From Massospora cicadina (lineage: Eukaryota > Entomophthoromycota > Entomophthoromycetes > Entomophthorales > Entomophthoraceae): a DNA stretch of 64,000 bases. The translations under genes and the position numbers were made by a program. The stretch lies in assembly GCA_022478985.1 (NCBI GenBank), contig JAKSZP010000101.1, forward strand, positions 124,001 through 188,000. Reading direction: 5' to 3'. Position 1 is the first letter of the stretch. Every line of letters begins with the position of its first letter. The notes beneath the pieces are model-generated. The model searched no databases. It was given only the letters and a program-made list of their open reading frames with translations, and was not told the DNA's origin. Shown one piece after another: positions 21,335 to 32,579 of this stretch.

Positions 21335-22219
21335 TGTTGAGCAATTGACTGGACCTAATTATCAGATAATTGATAAGGACACAATAATGTTAACATGCTT
21401 AATTTATTATGGATCATATCAGATATCAGTGATTATGGATCAGGAATATCCTAAGCTTATGTAAATCTTGGGATCCGCGGCCTAGCGATTTCACTTAATA
21501 ATATTCAACAATGATGACATGGGAATAAGGGCTTTATTGTTTAGGTCAGACTTAGCATTAAGTGTTGACTTAATGACTTGGACACGTGGGCTTTGTTGCT
21601 CTATGTTAAAATTAGTTTTTTAATGTTGATTGAGTTTTTAATAAATTAATTTCTAATTAGTAATATGAATCGCCTTGGTATGTGCTTCTGATTGCTTGAG
21701 AAAGAGAATCAGTTCATCTATTTGCAGATGCATCTGAAACGCTATCTTGAAAATATTGATGAAATTTACACTTACCCTGAGGCCATGCGAGATGCCCTGA
21801 GCAAAGGATTGTAGACCCTCAAACAAACATTTTATGTGTTCCTTGGGCCAAGTGCCATTGAAGATGAGACGTCATGGGTAAGATGTGGTGAACATCAAAC
21901 CCTATAAATTATATCCAAGTTGATACTAATAAAGTACAAAAAACTATTAACACTAGTTTATAGTTTAACTTATAAGCTTTTTGTGTTTAATACTTTAAGT
22001 TGTATTAAGTCATGAATTTACTTGGGATCACTAAGATCAGGGCAGCGTGTCATTGTCCAAGTAATGACGGGAGAATATGACATTCAAGTGCTATTACCAA
22101 GGAGCTATATCTTGAACTAGAGTCACCATCTGGTTTATTGTCTTCATACAATAGACGTTCAAAACTCCACCATACCACAGAAGAAGAGCCAGCCATCTGA
22201 GGTAGACCAAAGTTCAATA
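21335..22219 (+). repeat. Element B 5' LTR
   Basis: It starts TGTTGAGCAATTGACTGG and ends AGTTCAATA. It matches 28632-29462 throughout, for example CAATTTCACTTAATAATATT-type sequence near 21489, TATGAATCGCCTTGGTATGT near 21663 and ATTGTC.TCA..CAATAGAC near 22140. ATTATGGATC and TCCTAAG tracts are shared as well. Confidence 0.85.
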
Positions 22220-22221
22220 AG

Positions 22222-22239
22222 TGGCGCTCATGGCTGGGA
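22222..22239 (+). promoter_or_regulatory. Element B primer binding site
   Basis: TGGCGCTCATGGCTGGGA begins two bases after the LTR. The TGG start complements a tRNA CCA end, as in tRNA-primed LTR elements. I cannot name the tRNA. Confidence 0.6.
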
Positions 22240-22261
22240 TTGCAGATGGTGACCACGCTGA

Positions 22262-24445
22262 GCAGGGGAGCAATCCCAATAAATAAATCAGAACCATTAC
22301 CAGGCCCAATGGGAATCCTGAAATGACTGTTTCTCAGATTAATTGGGATGTTGTACCCATTATTACCTATCCTGACAATCCCATTTCATCTGAAGATCTG
22401 GAACGTCTTGAACAGCAGTTGTGTAGAGGGTATCAAATAGGACAAGGGCCCATAAACAATAGTAGCATTCCTTTTTATTGCCAATAATAGCAATATGTGT
22501 TGTGGATGAGATATCTAGCTCATCATCAATTGAGTGTAGCTCAAATCCAAAAAAAAAATTGGTATAGAAAATATCGCCCAATACTTAATTGAATTTGTAG
22601 ATCCCACCTCCAGAAATTCTCTGATGACAATTGCCTGCCATCATGTGGCCATTTCTGAGTTGGTAAACTTTTCATGCAACTCCATCCAGGAGGGCCAAAT
22701 TTTAAATAAGTGATTGGAAGCCAACTTCTCTGATGTACGTTCTAGTTTGGAGGCAAATTATAATCTAGCCACTTGGGCTAATGAGCGGATTGCAGAATTA
22801 CCACAAGATCTAAATGACTGATTGCATCCCATCTTTGAAATCTCTTAGAGGAAAGAGTAGTTACCAAATCTTGGGTTAGCAATATCACTCAGACTTCTAT
22901 TAATGCTTCAACAATTCATGAGGCTTAATCTTGAAGCCCAAGAGGCGCAATTAAACCATAACGATGAATTTTGTGACCAGTATTGATGACTGAGCGCCCA
23001 AATTTCGCAGATGAAGGATGAATACAACAGATATTTCAACTACTGGCAAACACAATTTGACAGCCAACGGGCGATGAATGAAAAAAAATTAAGACTATAT
23101 TTATCTTTTTTTAGTACTAGATGAAGACTCTATTTATCTTATTAATCTACAGATCAATAATCTCAATGAAGATATTACTGCTATTAATGAGCTAAACAGT
23201 ATTCTTTATGGAGAAGTAAGCCAGTGCAAGAAGGCAATTTAAGAAAAAACCATGTGATTTCCACCTTGCAACTAAAAATACTAGCTTGAATGAGTAAATT
23301 GTGAAATTAAAGTAAAAAAAGATCAAAATTGTGTCAATTGGGAAAATGAAATCAACAATCAAATCTGAGCTCTGGATGATGGGCGTTGTCAGTTTACCAC
23401 AAACCACATGACTGGAAAATCTTCCAAATATTATGAGGACAAATCATCAAAAAGAGCTACTGAATTGGATGCTGGGCCATTTCAACAAATGCTTAGCAAT
23501 ATGGTTGCTTTGGCCAACCCTAACACCTCAAATCGGGATACAATGCCTCAGTGCCCTAGTACGCCTGGATTAAGTCAACAAAGAATTAATCATGATAGCC
23601 ATGAACGAGAAAGTGATAATTATAAACCAGAAAATCTGCCTGCTTTTAACAAGAATGGAAGTATGACCACATGCGTCAAACGCTTTGAAATGGCCATGTA
23701 TGGGGCCAGTGACCATAACAAAGCAGCCAATATGATCAACTGCTTGGATCAGTGGAGCATTGAATTTACTATGACTCACATTAACAAAAACCCAACCTAA
23801 TTTGAAGTCAAAGAGGCTGTGCTTCATGAATTTGAAGGTCCAGAATGAATGTCAAACAAAAAATTTAAGTTTATGAACAATCGCTTTAAGAAAGATGAAG
23901 CAATTGACAAATTTGCACATTGATTCTATTGTAAAGCTCAAGTTCTCCTAGGAGCAAAGGCTATAGTCAATTTCGACACAAAGATTGCACTAGAACATGC
24001 AGTAGAACCTTACCCAAATTTGTCAAGCACTTTATTTCCTGTTTTTGTGCAAAACCTTGCAACATCTGAATTAGACGATCATTTGTACAGATGTTCAAAA
24101 AAATATGTCCCTCCTAATAATGGGTACAGATCAGGACCTGCTGCCTCTGCTAGAAAGCCATTCGAAACCAATAAGAAGATTTAAAGTAATCTGCCTGTAA
24201 AAAATGAGCAAGACCCAAATACAAGAGCCCCACGCTAATTAGTGAGATTACTTGCTTTAATTGCAATCGTAAAGGTCACTTTGCTTCCTGATGCCATCAG
24301 AAAAATGTCAATGTAATCCTTCTGATACCGTGCAGGAGGAGGGAAAAGAACAAGCACAATAGATGTGGGACGCTTTATTGTTCCTAAGACATCAGTCCCA
24401 CTTGATTGACAAGAAAACGCTGGCCAAGGGGCCTCAGTTAACAAT
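22262..24445 (+). pseudogene. Element B gag with CCHC knuckle
   Basis: An N-terminal relic (TVSQINWDVVPIITYPDNPI, SEDLERLEQQLCRGYQIGQG) is followed by a helical, heptad-like region (EAQLNHNDEF, QMKDEYNRYFNYWQTQF, LQINNLNEDITAINELNSIL). The open frame 23408-23797 (130 codons) and its continuation form the capsid: KPENLPAFNKNGSMTTCVKR, FAH*FYCKAQVLLGAKAIVN, PYPNLSSTLFPVFVQNLA. The knuckle C-FN-C-NRKG-H-FAS*-C lies at 24253-24294, with TGA in place of an expected Arg. A LINE stub (23108-23123) interrupts the coiled region. Confidence 0.75.
23091..23140 (-). mobile_element. 16 bp LINE 3'-end stub with 17 bp target duplication
   Basis: AAGACTATATTTATCTT (23091-23107) recurs as AAGACTCTATTTATCTT (23124-23140), 16 of 17 identical. 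The 16 bp between them, TTTTTAGTACTAGATG, equal 7213-7228, the 3' terminus of LINE1, base for base. It is best read as a LINE insertion truncated to its 3' terminal 16 nt. The net gain is 33 bp, so the gag frame is kept at this point. Confidence 0.85.
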
Positions 24446-24759
24446 AAAATGAATTCTATTTTAGTATATAATGAACTTTTTCAGATGTACATGCGGTAAC
24501 TCGCTCTAAAAGTAAGGTTCTCATACCTAAGGCCTCTGAAGTAGTCGCTAAACCCTATGTGCAACAAATACTTGAGAATGTTCCAGCCAAAGGACTGAGC
24601 AATGCAGCAGATACCCCAAGCTTGAAAGGGGTGAATATAGCCATGTCAATTGACACATCATTAATGAATGTCCCAGTATTATAAAATCCTCTGAAGCACA
24701 CTCTTAACTCCCTGGATTCTTCCCATAATCACTTAGTGAAGTCTATTGTTTCTTACTAC

Positions 24760-27700
24760 TCTCAGTGCACTTACATGGATATTCTGTTCACAAGATCTGA
24801 GTTGTAGCTATTGTTGATAGTGGAGCACCTGTAAACATCGTTTCCACAAAGTTGGTAAAAAAAAAGAAAATAGCTCTGGACATTGACCATCATCAGGAAT
24901 ATGAGACTGCAGGCCTTAACTGCATAAGAGTGAAGGAGCTTACAGCGCCTTGCCACTGCAATTTGGAGCTTTGGTAGTAGCCGCACCTGCAATAATGCTT
25001 CAAAACGCCAATTATGACATATTAATTGGAACTAGTTTTTAAGGAACTATAGGATCTCATGTAATTGTAAAGAGAATGTCTTGAAATATTGGGTCAATCA
25101 CTTATGATTTATTACTCTCATGACAATACAAAGCCCACAAGCCATCACAGAAAATTTATCAATATATCTTATGCTGATGGGATAATACCTGTAGAATATA
25201 TTCAGCAGGAAAATTGAAGCTGCCCTATATCAACTGTCATAAATGAAAATTGAGGAATAACTCTATGTGTGAATAAGGATGCGACAATAGCTTTAGGCCA
25301 TCAAATGGTTATGAGGACTAGGACCACGCTGGTTATTCCAGAAGGACTATGGGGAGGTTGTATCCCTATGGCATCATTTTGAAATGTAACCTAATGTGGC
25401 TTCCAAATACTTATAATGGGGCATGGAGAAATTGATGTCCTTTTAGCAAATTTGACCAGCCAAAATATTAAGGTCAAGAAAATCATTTAGTCACATTCAT
25501 GCATCTGTTTATGAGGGATGAGTTAAAATCAGCTGTCATTTTGGTGACTTATCTAGTTTGGCTTACTGACCAAAACCCTTGGGGCAATTAATGTGATTTC
25601 TTGAGAATCATTTACTGGATTATCAGAACAACAGAAGGATGAAGCACTAGAGTTGTTTGAATGATGCTCCAAAATTTTCGCCACAGATGACCAAAATTAG
25701 GTTGTGAAAAAGAAGTACAGCATTTTGTTGACAATGGGTACCATGTGCCTATTAGAATGAGGCCAATCCGCCAACCCAGGGCTAGTGACAATTAGTCAGA
25801 GAAGAGCTAGACAAATTGCTGAAAAGTGAAATGATAGTGCCCTCCAAAAGCCCATGGGCCATCCCTGTTTTAATCGTAAAGAAAAAAGATGGCAGTAATT
25901 GAGTTGTGATTGATTATTGACGCCTCAGTGCCATTACAAAAAAAGAGTTGTATCCTTTGCCCAGAATTGATGATGCTCTGGACCGTCTGGGAGGGGCGAA
26001 GTATTTTACCACAATGGACCTCATCTCAGGATATTGGCAGATTAAACTGCCTCAAGAGGAGCAGGAATTTTGCGTGCTGATTGCTGCTCAAGGGCTGTTC
26101 CAACCGGCGTGCATGCCACAGGGGCTGTGCAATGCTCCAGCAAACTTTCAGCGTGCAATGGACACAATTTTGGGGGACCTTAAAGTATCCTGCATACTGG
26201 TGTACCTGGATGATATTAATGTCTTTTCACGAACGTTTTCTGAACATCTGGAGCACCTTGATCAAGTGTTCAACTGGCTGTTGAAGGCCAATCTAAAGTA
26301 GTACTTGGAAAATGAGAATTCTTTAAATAACAATTTGAATACCTTGAGTTCAATTTTTATTCCAAGGTCTTATGGCCTCAGCTTTAAAAGGTGAAGCGAT
26401 TAACAAAATGCAATCTACTATAAGTATGAAGGATGTTTAAGTGTTCTTAGGCATGGTAGAATCCTATTGAAGATTTGTATAAGGGTTTGCGAAGATCGCT
26501 GAGCCCCTATTCCACTTACTACAAGGAGGAGTTCATTTTTTCTGGGCAGACGAGTTCCAACAAGTCTTTGAAGCCTTGAAAACCAAAATGAGCATGGCGC
26601 CTATCCTCTGATATCCAGATTTCAGCTAGCCTTTTATCATACAATCTGACGCCTTGTTGACTACAATTGGTGGTGTGCTATCTCAGATTGGGGATGATGG
26701 TGAGAAGCATCCGGTCGCTTATTACAGCAGGACAATGAATAAGCATGAGCGTAATTATATGGAGACTGAAAGAGAATGTTTGGCTGAATTTATGCTTGTA
26801 AACATAATGGGTTTACATTCATAGCACCAAGCTTAAAGTAGTGACAGATCAGAGCTTATTATGATGACTCCACAATCAAAAGTAACCTGAGGGACGTTTT
26901 GTTTAATGGGCCCTGAAATTACAAGCGGTCAATTATGAAATTATTCATAGAGCTGGAGCAGCCCATCAAAATTCAGATGGACTATTGCGACCTCCTAATG
27001 TAGCTGTCCTGTGCAGTTTGGCGGATGAGCTTCACAAAAAAATGATTACCCAAAAGTATAGAGATGAGCCATCTGAATTAAAGAAAGCGATTGGAAAAGC
27101 ATTAACTGATACCATATATCAAAATGGTGTTTTATAAAAGCTTAAGCCTGAAGGGCAACGTCAAATTTTTCAAAACCTTATGACCAAATGGAGATTATTA
27201 CACACGCACACAAGGCTGTCAGACACAGGGGACTGACCAAGACGCTAGATTTAATTCATTTGAGACCTATTGGGATTCCATGCAATTCAATATCTAAGAC
27301 GTGCTTAATAAATGTCATTCATGACTAATTGCAAAACCTATAAAGTCAGATGTGAAATATCATTTAATCAATCCCAACTGGGCCTGGCATACCGTGCTGA
27401 TTGATGTAGTTAACCCTTTGCCTGTGAGTAGCCTAGGCAACAAATACATAATTGTTGCTATTGACCATCTGACAAAATGGGTAAGAGTGAATGCTATTTG
27501 AGACGTCTGGGTTTTAACTAGTGCCAAATTCAATATGAATACTATTTATAAGCACAAATGCCCCAGAAGATCTTGATGGTCAATTGCTCGAATTTTACTG
27601 CTCAAATGGTACAACAGCTAAATGAGTTGATGTCCATCAAAGGAGTGTTATCAAAACCATACCATCCTGAGACTAACGGTATGATAGAGCGAGTGAATGG

Positions 27701-28235
27701 GACTTTAGTTGGCATTTTATGAAAAACGCAGCCTTGGCGCCTTCACAATGGGCAACTTCAATTAGTGCGACCATGTTTGCATACAATATTGGACACCACA
27801 GCAGCACAGGCCACTCTCCATTTTGACTTTTGTATGGTAGACAGACCGTCTCTGCCTCCATTATTATATTCAGTGCTCAGTTCAAATGATGCAATTAACC
27901 CAAATAACTATGTCAAGCAATTAGCAAAGACCTTAATCAAGTTGCAATTGGAAGCTTATCAAAACGCAATTAGTCAAAAAACTATTCAGAAGAGCTATGA
28001 TGACGCTAAACAAGCTATGGTGACCAAGTTCAAGGAATGAGATAAATTAGTATATTGTGACACTCATAACGCATGTTACGCGCACAAGCTAGCCTCGCTT
28101 TGGAAGGGTCCATTTATCATATCGGAGAAATTGTCTGAAGATGTATATACCATTAAGGATCAAGGTGGCTGGGTTATGAATTGAGTACATGCTAAGTTCC
28201 TTAATCCATATCATAAAGAACAATAATATAAAAAA
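24760..28235 (+). pseudogene. Element B pol: protease, RT, RNase H, integrase
   Basis: Protease: HKI*VVAIVDSGAPVNIVST (Asp codon at 24816) and MLQNANYDILIGTSF. RT: N*VVIDY*RLSAITKKELYP, then an open frame 25948-26301 with YFTTMDLISGYWQIKLP, ACMPQGLCNAPANFQRAMD and catalytic LVYLDDINVF. RNase H: IIQSDALLTTIGGVLSQIGD and RTMNKHERNYMETERECLAE near 26640-26790. Integrase: [55 protein letters not shown] (27660-27720), and a C-terminal frame 27765-28040 with YVKQLAKTLIKLQLEAYQNA. The second catalytic Asp block reads VNCSNFT instead of DNGSNFT. A tail near 28090-28200 has LWKGPFIISEKL..VYTIKD. Many TGA stops fall on Arg positions. Confidence 0.85.
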
Positions 28236-28302
28236 GAAAAAATATAAAAATATAAAATAATAATAACATAAAAGAAAAAAAGAAAATAATATTAATAATT
28301 GC
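28220..28302 (+). repeat. A-rich low-complexity tract
   Basis: About 80 bp composed almost wholly of A, T and a few G, with AATATAAAA and AATAATAATAA units. It lies just after the integrase end of element B. Confidence 0.7.
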
Positions 28303-28631
28303 AAGCCATAGAGTTTATTTCATAGATTTGATGCCTCGCTGGCATTGAAACTAGGTACCCCTTCATTGGTAGGGGAAGGAGAGTATGATCGAACTGGAGA
28401 AGTCTGTAACAGAATTGGATAGATGCGGATTTCATACAAGTCCCAACTATCTAGACCCTGGTGGAGATGTGCTAAACCCAAGAAAGCTCAGCACGAGGCA
28501 TGCTAGCCCTGTCAGCTTAGGAAAGGCTGGCTATCAAGATAACGTTCATACTTTGAGGAATGCAAAAAGTTAGACATTGCAACCAAGGAAGAAGGGAGCC
28601 CGCCGCTTATATCCAGTCAAGGCGGGGGAAG
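28303..28631 (+). other. Element B 3' internal region and polypurine tract
   Basis: A 62-codon open frame (28385-28573, MIELEKSVTELDRCGFHTSP start) has no recognised domain. It may be a fragment of an extra 3' gene or a chance frame. The region ends AAGGCGGGGGAAG immediately before the 3' LTR. That is a typical polypurine tract priming second-strand synthesis. Confidence 0.55.
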
Positions 28632-29462
28632 TGTTGAGTAATTGACTGGAACTAATCATCGGATATTTGATCATATCAAATATCAACAATTATGGATCAG
28701 GTGTATCCTAAGTATATCCAAACTTGGGATTTGCAGCCTAGCAATTTCACTTAATAATATTTGACTATGATGACATGGGCTCAAGGGCTTTGTTGGTTAG
28801 GTTGTAATTAAATTAAGTTTTGACTTAATAAACTCAGGCAAGTGGGCTTTGTTGGTCTATGTTGAAATTAGTTTTTTACTGTCACTCAATTTTTGATCAA
28901 ATTAATTACTAAATAGTGATATGAATCGCCTTGGTATGTGCTGCCAATTACATGTGAAAGTGAATCAGTTCAGCTATTTTGAAAATGTGTCCAAAACGCC
29001 ATCTTGAGAATGATGCAAGTGTTTACTCCAACCTTGAGGCTGAGCAGGATTCCCTGAGTTGAAGTATTTGTAGACGTTCTTATAACATTTTATGTGGCCA
29101 AGTGCCATTGAAAATGAGACGTCATGGGCAAAATGTGGTGAACATTGAACCCTATAAATAACCCTCAAGTTGATACTAGTAACAACATTCAGCTACTGGA
29201 TTAGTTTATTATTTAACTTATAAGCTTTTTGCGTTTAGTATTTTACTTTGTATTAATCAGTATCTAATTGGGATCAGTAAGATCAGAGCAGCCTGCTATC
29301 GTCAAAGTAAACTACAGGGTATACAATTTAAGTGCTACCAAGAAGCTATATCTTAAATTATAATCACCATCCTGTCTATTGTCATCACACAATAGACACA
29401 TAAAACTGCATTCCACACCTAAAGAAGAACCATCCCTCTGAAGCAGATACCAAAAGTCAACA
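28632..29462 (+). repeat. Element B 3' LTR
   Basis: It starts TGTTGAGTAATTGACTGG after the purine tract and ends AAAAGTCAACA. It is 831 bp against 885 bp in the 5' LTR, so indels have accumulated. Confidence 0.85.
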
Positions 29463-29948
29463 GAGACATAAAATGGAAAGAGTCAGAAAACGTGTCCCTA
29501 ACGTTTTCCTCTCAATCCCAGTGATTAACCATATTTGGCAAGAAACCTGCTTAGGTAATAGGACTTGTTACCCATTAAGGCAGGTCACAAGCCAAATGAT
29601 TGATTCACTAGTTGCAGGAGGCATCACTCGTTTCTCAACTTAATCCTTAAATTCCTAATTGGTTGTTGATAAAACCCAACTGATCCCAATCAGTACACCT
29701 GATAGCTAATCACTAATCAACTATCAGATGCACCTATTTCATTGGCATCTCTGCCCGATGAGATCTTAAGCATTCATCTGGATCAATTCCCAAAAGATCT
29801 GACCCAGGAGAATAACCTAAAATCCCCCAAACATTGTTACCCCAAGATCAGGGCTAACCAATATCTAATTCACTTTGCTATAGAAAATTATCCCATAGCA
29901 ACCCCTGGTAATCTAGTCGGCTGGGAAATGGGCAAAAAATCCCAACAA
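29463..29948. repeat. LTR family C copy, cut at one end
   Basis: It is the reverse-complement match of 4041-4517. It begins within the repeat (AAAATGGAAAGAGTCAGAAA) right at element B's end and finishes AAAAAATCCCAACA. Its stem arms 29693-29707 and 29719-29733 are complementary at 12 of 15 positions. An open frame 29742-29984 overlaps it but is not conserved in the other copy, so I do not call it a gene. Confidence 0.65.
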
Positions 29949-31043
29949 AAGCTCTTTTCAATGATTTTTAATTACACTTATTAGTCAGAGATATCTTAGT
30001 TCACACTGCCACTAAGGATATTTATTGGGGGTTAACTTACAATAACCATCTCTGCTTGTATGCCACCCATGGGCTTAGAAATGTTCCCTTACCAGTGACA
30101 TGGGGTAAGAATTAATAAGCTCACCAATTCCAAGTCCTGACCTTATAAAGTTCTGCATAAATGAGGGTCTTATAATCAAATAGTAGATGTTGCCAAAGGG
30201 ATAGTGGCCAACCAAAAAATGGACAATTCTTATAAAATTTATGTATTCCTGTACCAGGATCTTGAGGAGACATTTTTGGTCTACAGATGGCAAATGAGTA
30301 CAAGTCAAATAAAGCTAAAGTTAAACCTTATCTCTTTAGACACACTGTTCAACAATACCATCTTAATGGGATGTCATCCAGAAAAATAGAGGTAAAGGAA
30401 GAATATATCATACATCACAAAAGTTTATTAATTCAAATGATTGCCTTGGAAGTTCAGGAAGACTATAATCAACATAAGTGAGTTATTTTATTCTCTATTT
30501 CTCCCTGGAAAAATGAAGTTAATGATCATTGGTTCCTGAGGGCCAATCCAATATGTGATGCAACTTGATTTTCTACATAAAAATCTTCAGGTAAAGCAAG
30601 GCTTAATTTTGTAGTATAGAATAAGTTTTTTAAAAGATATTTCAAGGTTATCTAGAAAGTCTTGTCTATCCCAATAGTTCTGGCCCCCTTTCTTTATTTT
30701 TATTAAAAATTATACTCCAAGAAGCTAAAATCCAATTCCTCCATTATGTCCTGTATCAAATGCAGTACTAACAAAAGAGCAGGTAAATTTTCATGCACAG
30801 AGGTGGCCTTTCCAAAACGAGCAAAAACTCATACTGCGCCATCATTTTAAAATTTATTTAATCTGATTGATACATCAATCTGCAACTAAGAAGTCTGTAA
30901 TTGTGCACCAAAATAAGTTTAACTGAGCTCTAAGAGGTTAGTGCTCTATAGTTGTATTAAAATTGCAAATGCCACAATTAGTGTTGGTCTGATTGTGACA
31001 TACCCCTCAAAAATGGATACATCAGCGGGCATCGCAGAGGATG
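29949..31043. other. AT-rich non-coding stretch
   Basis: Only short frames (30204-30389, 30287-30481, 30941-31162) occur, without recognisable motifs. I see no repeat partner elsewhere in the window. Confidence 0.4.
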
Positions 31044-31060
31044 AAGACTGTCATTATATG
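31044..31060. repeat. Target-site duplication of LINE2 (5' side)
   Basis: AAGACTGTCATTATATG is identical over 17 bp to 36290-36306, and the pair brackets LINE2. Confidence 0.85.
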
Positions 31061-31143
31061 AAGCTTTTCTTTCTTGTAACAATCACTTTAGTTACTACAA
31101 TTCAATTTGAACAGCAAATTTGGATAATCACACACAGGAAAAA

Positions 31144-32575
31144 TGGGCGACTCTATCAATAAAAATATTACAACATGGGCGAGCGTTGCGGTGAGTGGTG
31201 CACTTAATGGTGCAACTAAGGACAAGAAACGCCCTGGAGGGGGACCAGGAACCAAATCTGCAAAGAAATTGATTACTCAGACACCGTCTGGGTTTATGGT
31301 ATTCCTGTAAAGCACACGCAATATATGTACATTCAGTTCAACCAACCCTTATCAAAGGTGGAACATGGGATCAGACTCTTCCTTGGGGATGAGTCACCGA
31401 CCCTGTGGGAGAAAACATGTAAGGCACAGCCCTCACTTTTCCCTCACGCGGTGTATGTAGCAACCAACAACATGGGCCACGGCTGGATCAATATTGGTTT
31501 TGAAACAGCCAATGAAGACGATGCCACAGCAAGAGTCTGTGTGGAAATTGCCCTCCCTGAGGGCAAAAAAATTGTGTGCACCGCGTGCACCAGATGGAAC
31601 AAAGTGAAAACTTTGATCATCTCTTTTGACTCGCTCCCCACCAACCTTCCTTGTAAGGTAATCGAGGAGGAGCTCCACAAAGGTCTCATGGCCTAAGGAG
31701 AAATTCAGCAACTCGAATTACAGTGATTTCACCTGATGCCCAACCTGTGCATGGGCAAAGCTATCGCTGTAATCAATCTCTTCCCAGAAGTGGAAGAGGA
31801 CTTATCCAGAATTCCCCGCACAGCAGAATTTCACTTTAAAGATGGGGGCCAGTCAGCTGTGTTCTGAGTTACACCAGAGCGCACATCGCCCATTTGCAAC
31901 CACTGTGGCTCACTGGGCCACAAGTAACACGCATGCCCTGTGAAAGATGGCTTAATGGAAAATGAATATTGTGAGGAAGTAATGGATGAAGATAATGAAA
32001 ACTTCGCCAAAATGACTGATGGTCACCACCCATTCCTCTTGGGTGAAGATGGACTATACTTCATCGTGGACCCAGTTACAAGTAAACAACGTAAAGTGGC
32101 ACAAAAAGCCCGCAAATGAGCAGCAGCTGAAGCGGCGGCACATGCGGAGTCTTCCATTAACCCCAGACAAATTTGTGAGGATATTTCAGATATTCACTGA
32201 ACCAACCAATCAGAACAATATGCACAGGTTGAAAATTTTCACAGTAACCTGACTGAGTCACAAAGCGACATCAGTCATGCACATATTGAGGAACAATGCA
32301 ACCGCAATCTGGGCGAAAATGTGGTGCACAATTCACCAAAGTTGAACCTCAAGGATACAAAATTCAATCAACAATCCGCATCAATTCAACATGAGACCTG
32401 TGCAGGAAAAGTTGACGCAAATGCAAAAAACCGCAATTCCATTGAATCATTGGGTCAGATCAAGGGAACCAACAATGGCAGTGAAAGAATTGGAGTACAG
32501 ATGCGGAGCATGGCCAAAATGACCTGTGGTGGGGTAGGGCCAGAGGGCCCTCCCAACTGCTCCTGAGGCGCCGCG
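31144..32575 (+). pseudogene. LINE2 ORF1: gag-like protein with CCHC knuckle
   Basis: It starts MGDSINKNITTWASVAVSGA. After a frameshift near 31285 it continues VWVYGIPVKHTQYMYIQFNQ and in the frame 31325-31693: HAVYVATNNMGHGWINIGFE, TANEDDATARVCVEIALPEG, LIISFDSLPTNLPCKVIEEE, LHKGLMA. The knuckle C-NH-C-GSLG-H-K*HA-C is at 31895-31936 with TAA in place of one residue (CAA to TAA would explain it). A Gln/Asn/His-rich C-terminal part reaches about 32575. Similarity to LINE1 ORF1 and to F0/F1/F2 is in the GF..A..DDA and LP..L....LH.GLM blocks. The expected role is RNA binding in the LINE RNP. Confidence 0.75.
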
Positions 32576-32579
32576 GGCA

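Larger units (their letters stand above)
21335..29462 (+). mobile_element. Gypsy-type LTR retrotransposon B
   Basis: An 8.1 kb plus-strand element: 5' LTR 21335-22219, PBS 22222-22239, gag 22262-24445, pol 24760-28235, polypurine tract about 28619-28631, 3' LTR 28632-29462. LTR termini are TGTTGA and TCAACA (TCAATA in the 5' copy). The LTRs differ at many positions, so the insertion is old. The five bases before (ACACT) and after (GAGAC) do not match, and the flanks belong to two different repeats (A LTR and C LTR), which indicates a rearrangement. Element D is its nearest relative in the window, judged by integrase C-terminal blocks. Confidence 0.85.

Noticed and set aside
28385..28573. 62-codon frame before the element B purine tract as an env-like gene
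   Set aside because: No signal peptide or membrane segment and no recognised motif; too short to support the claim.
29742..29984. 80-codon open frame as a gene
   Set aside because: It lies inside LTR family C and is not kept in the copy at 4041-4517.
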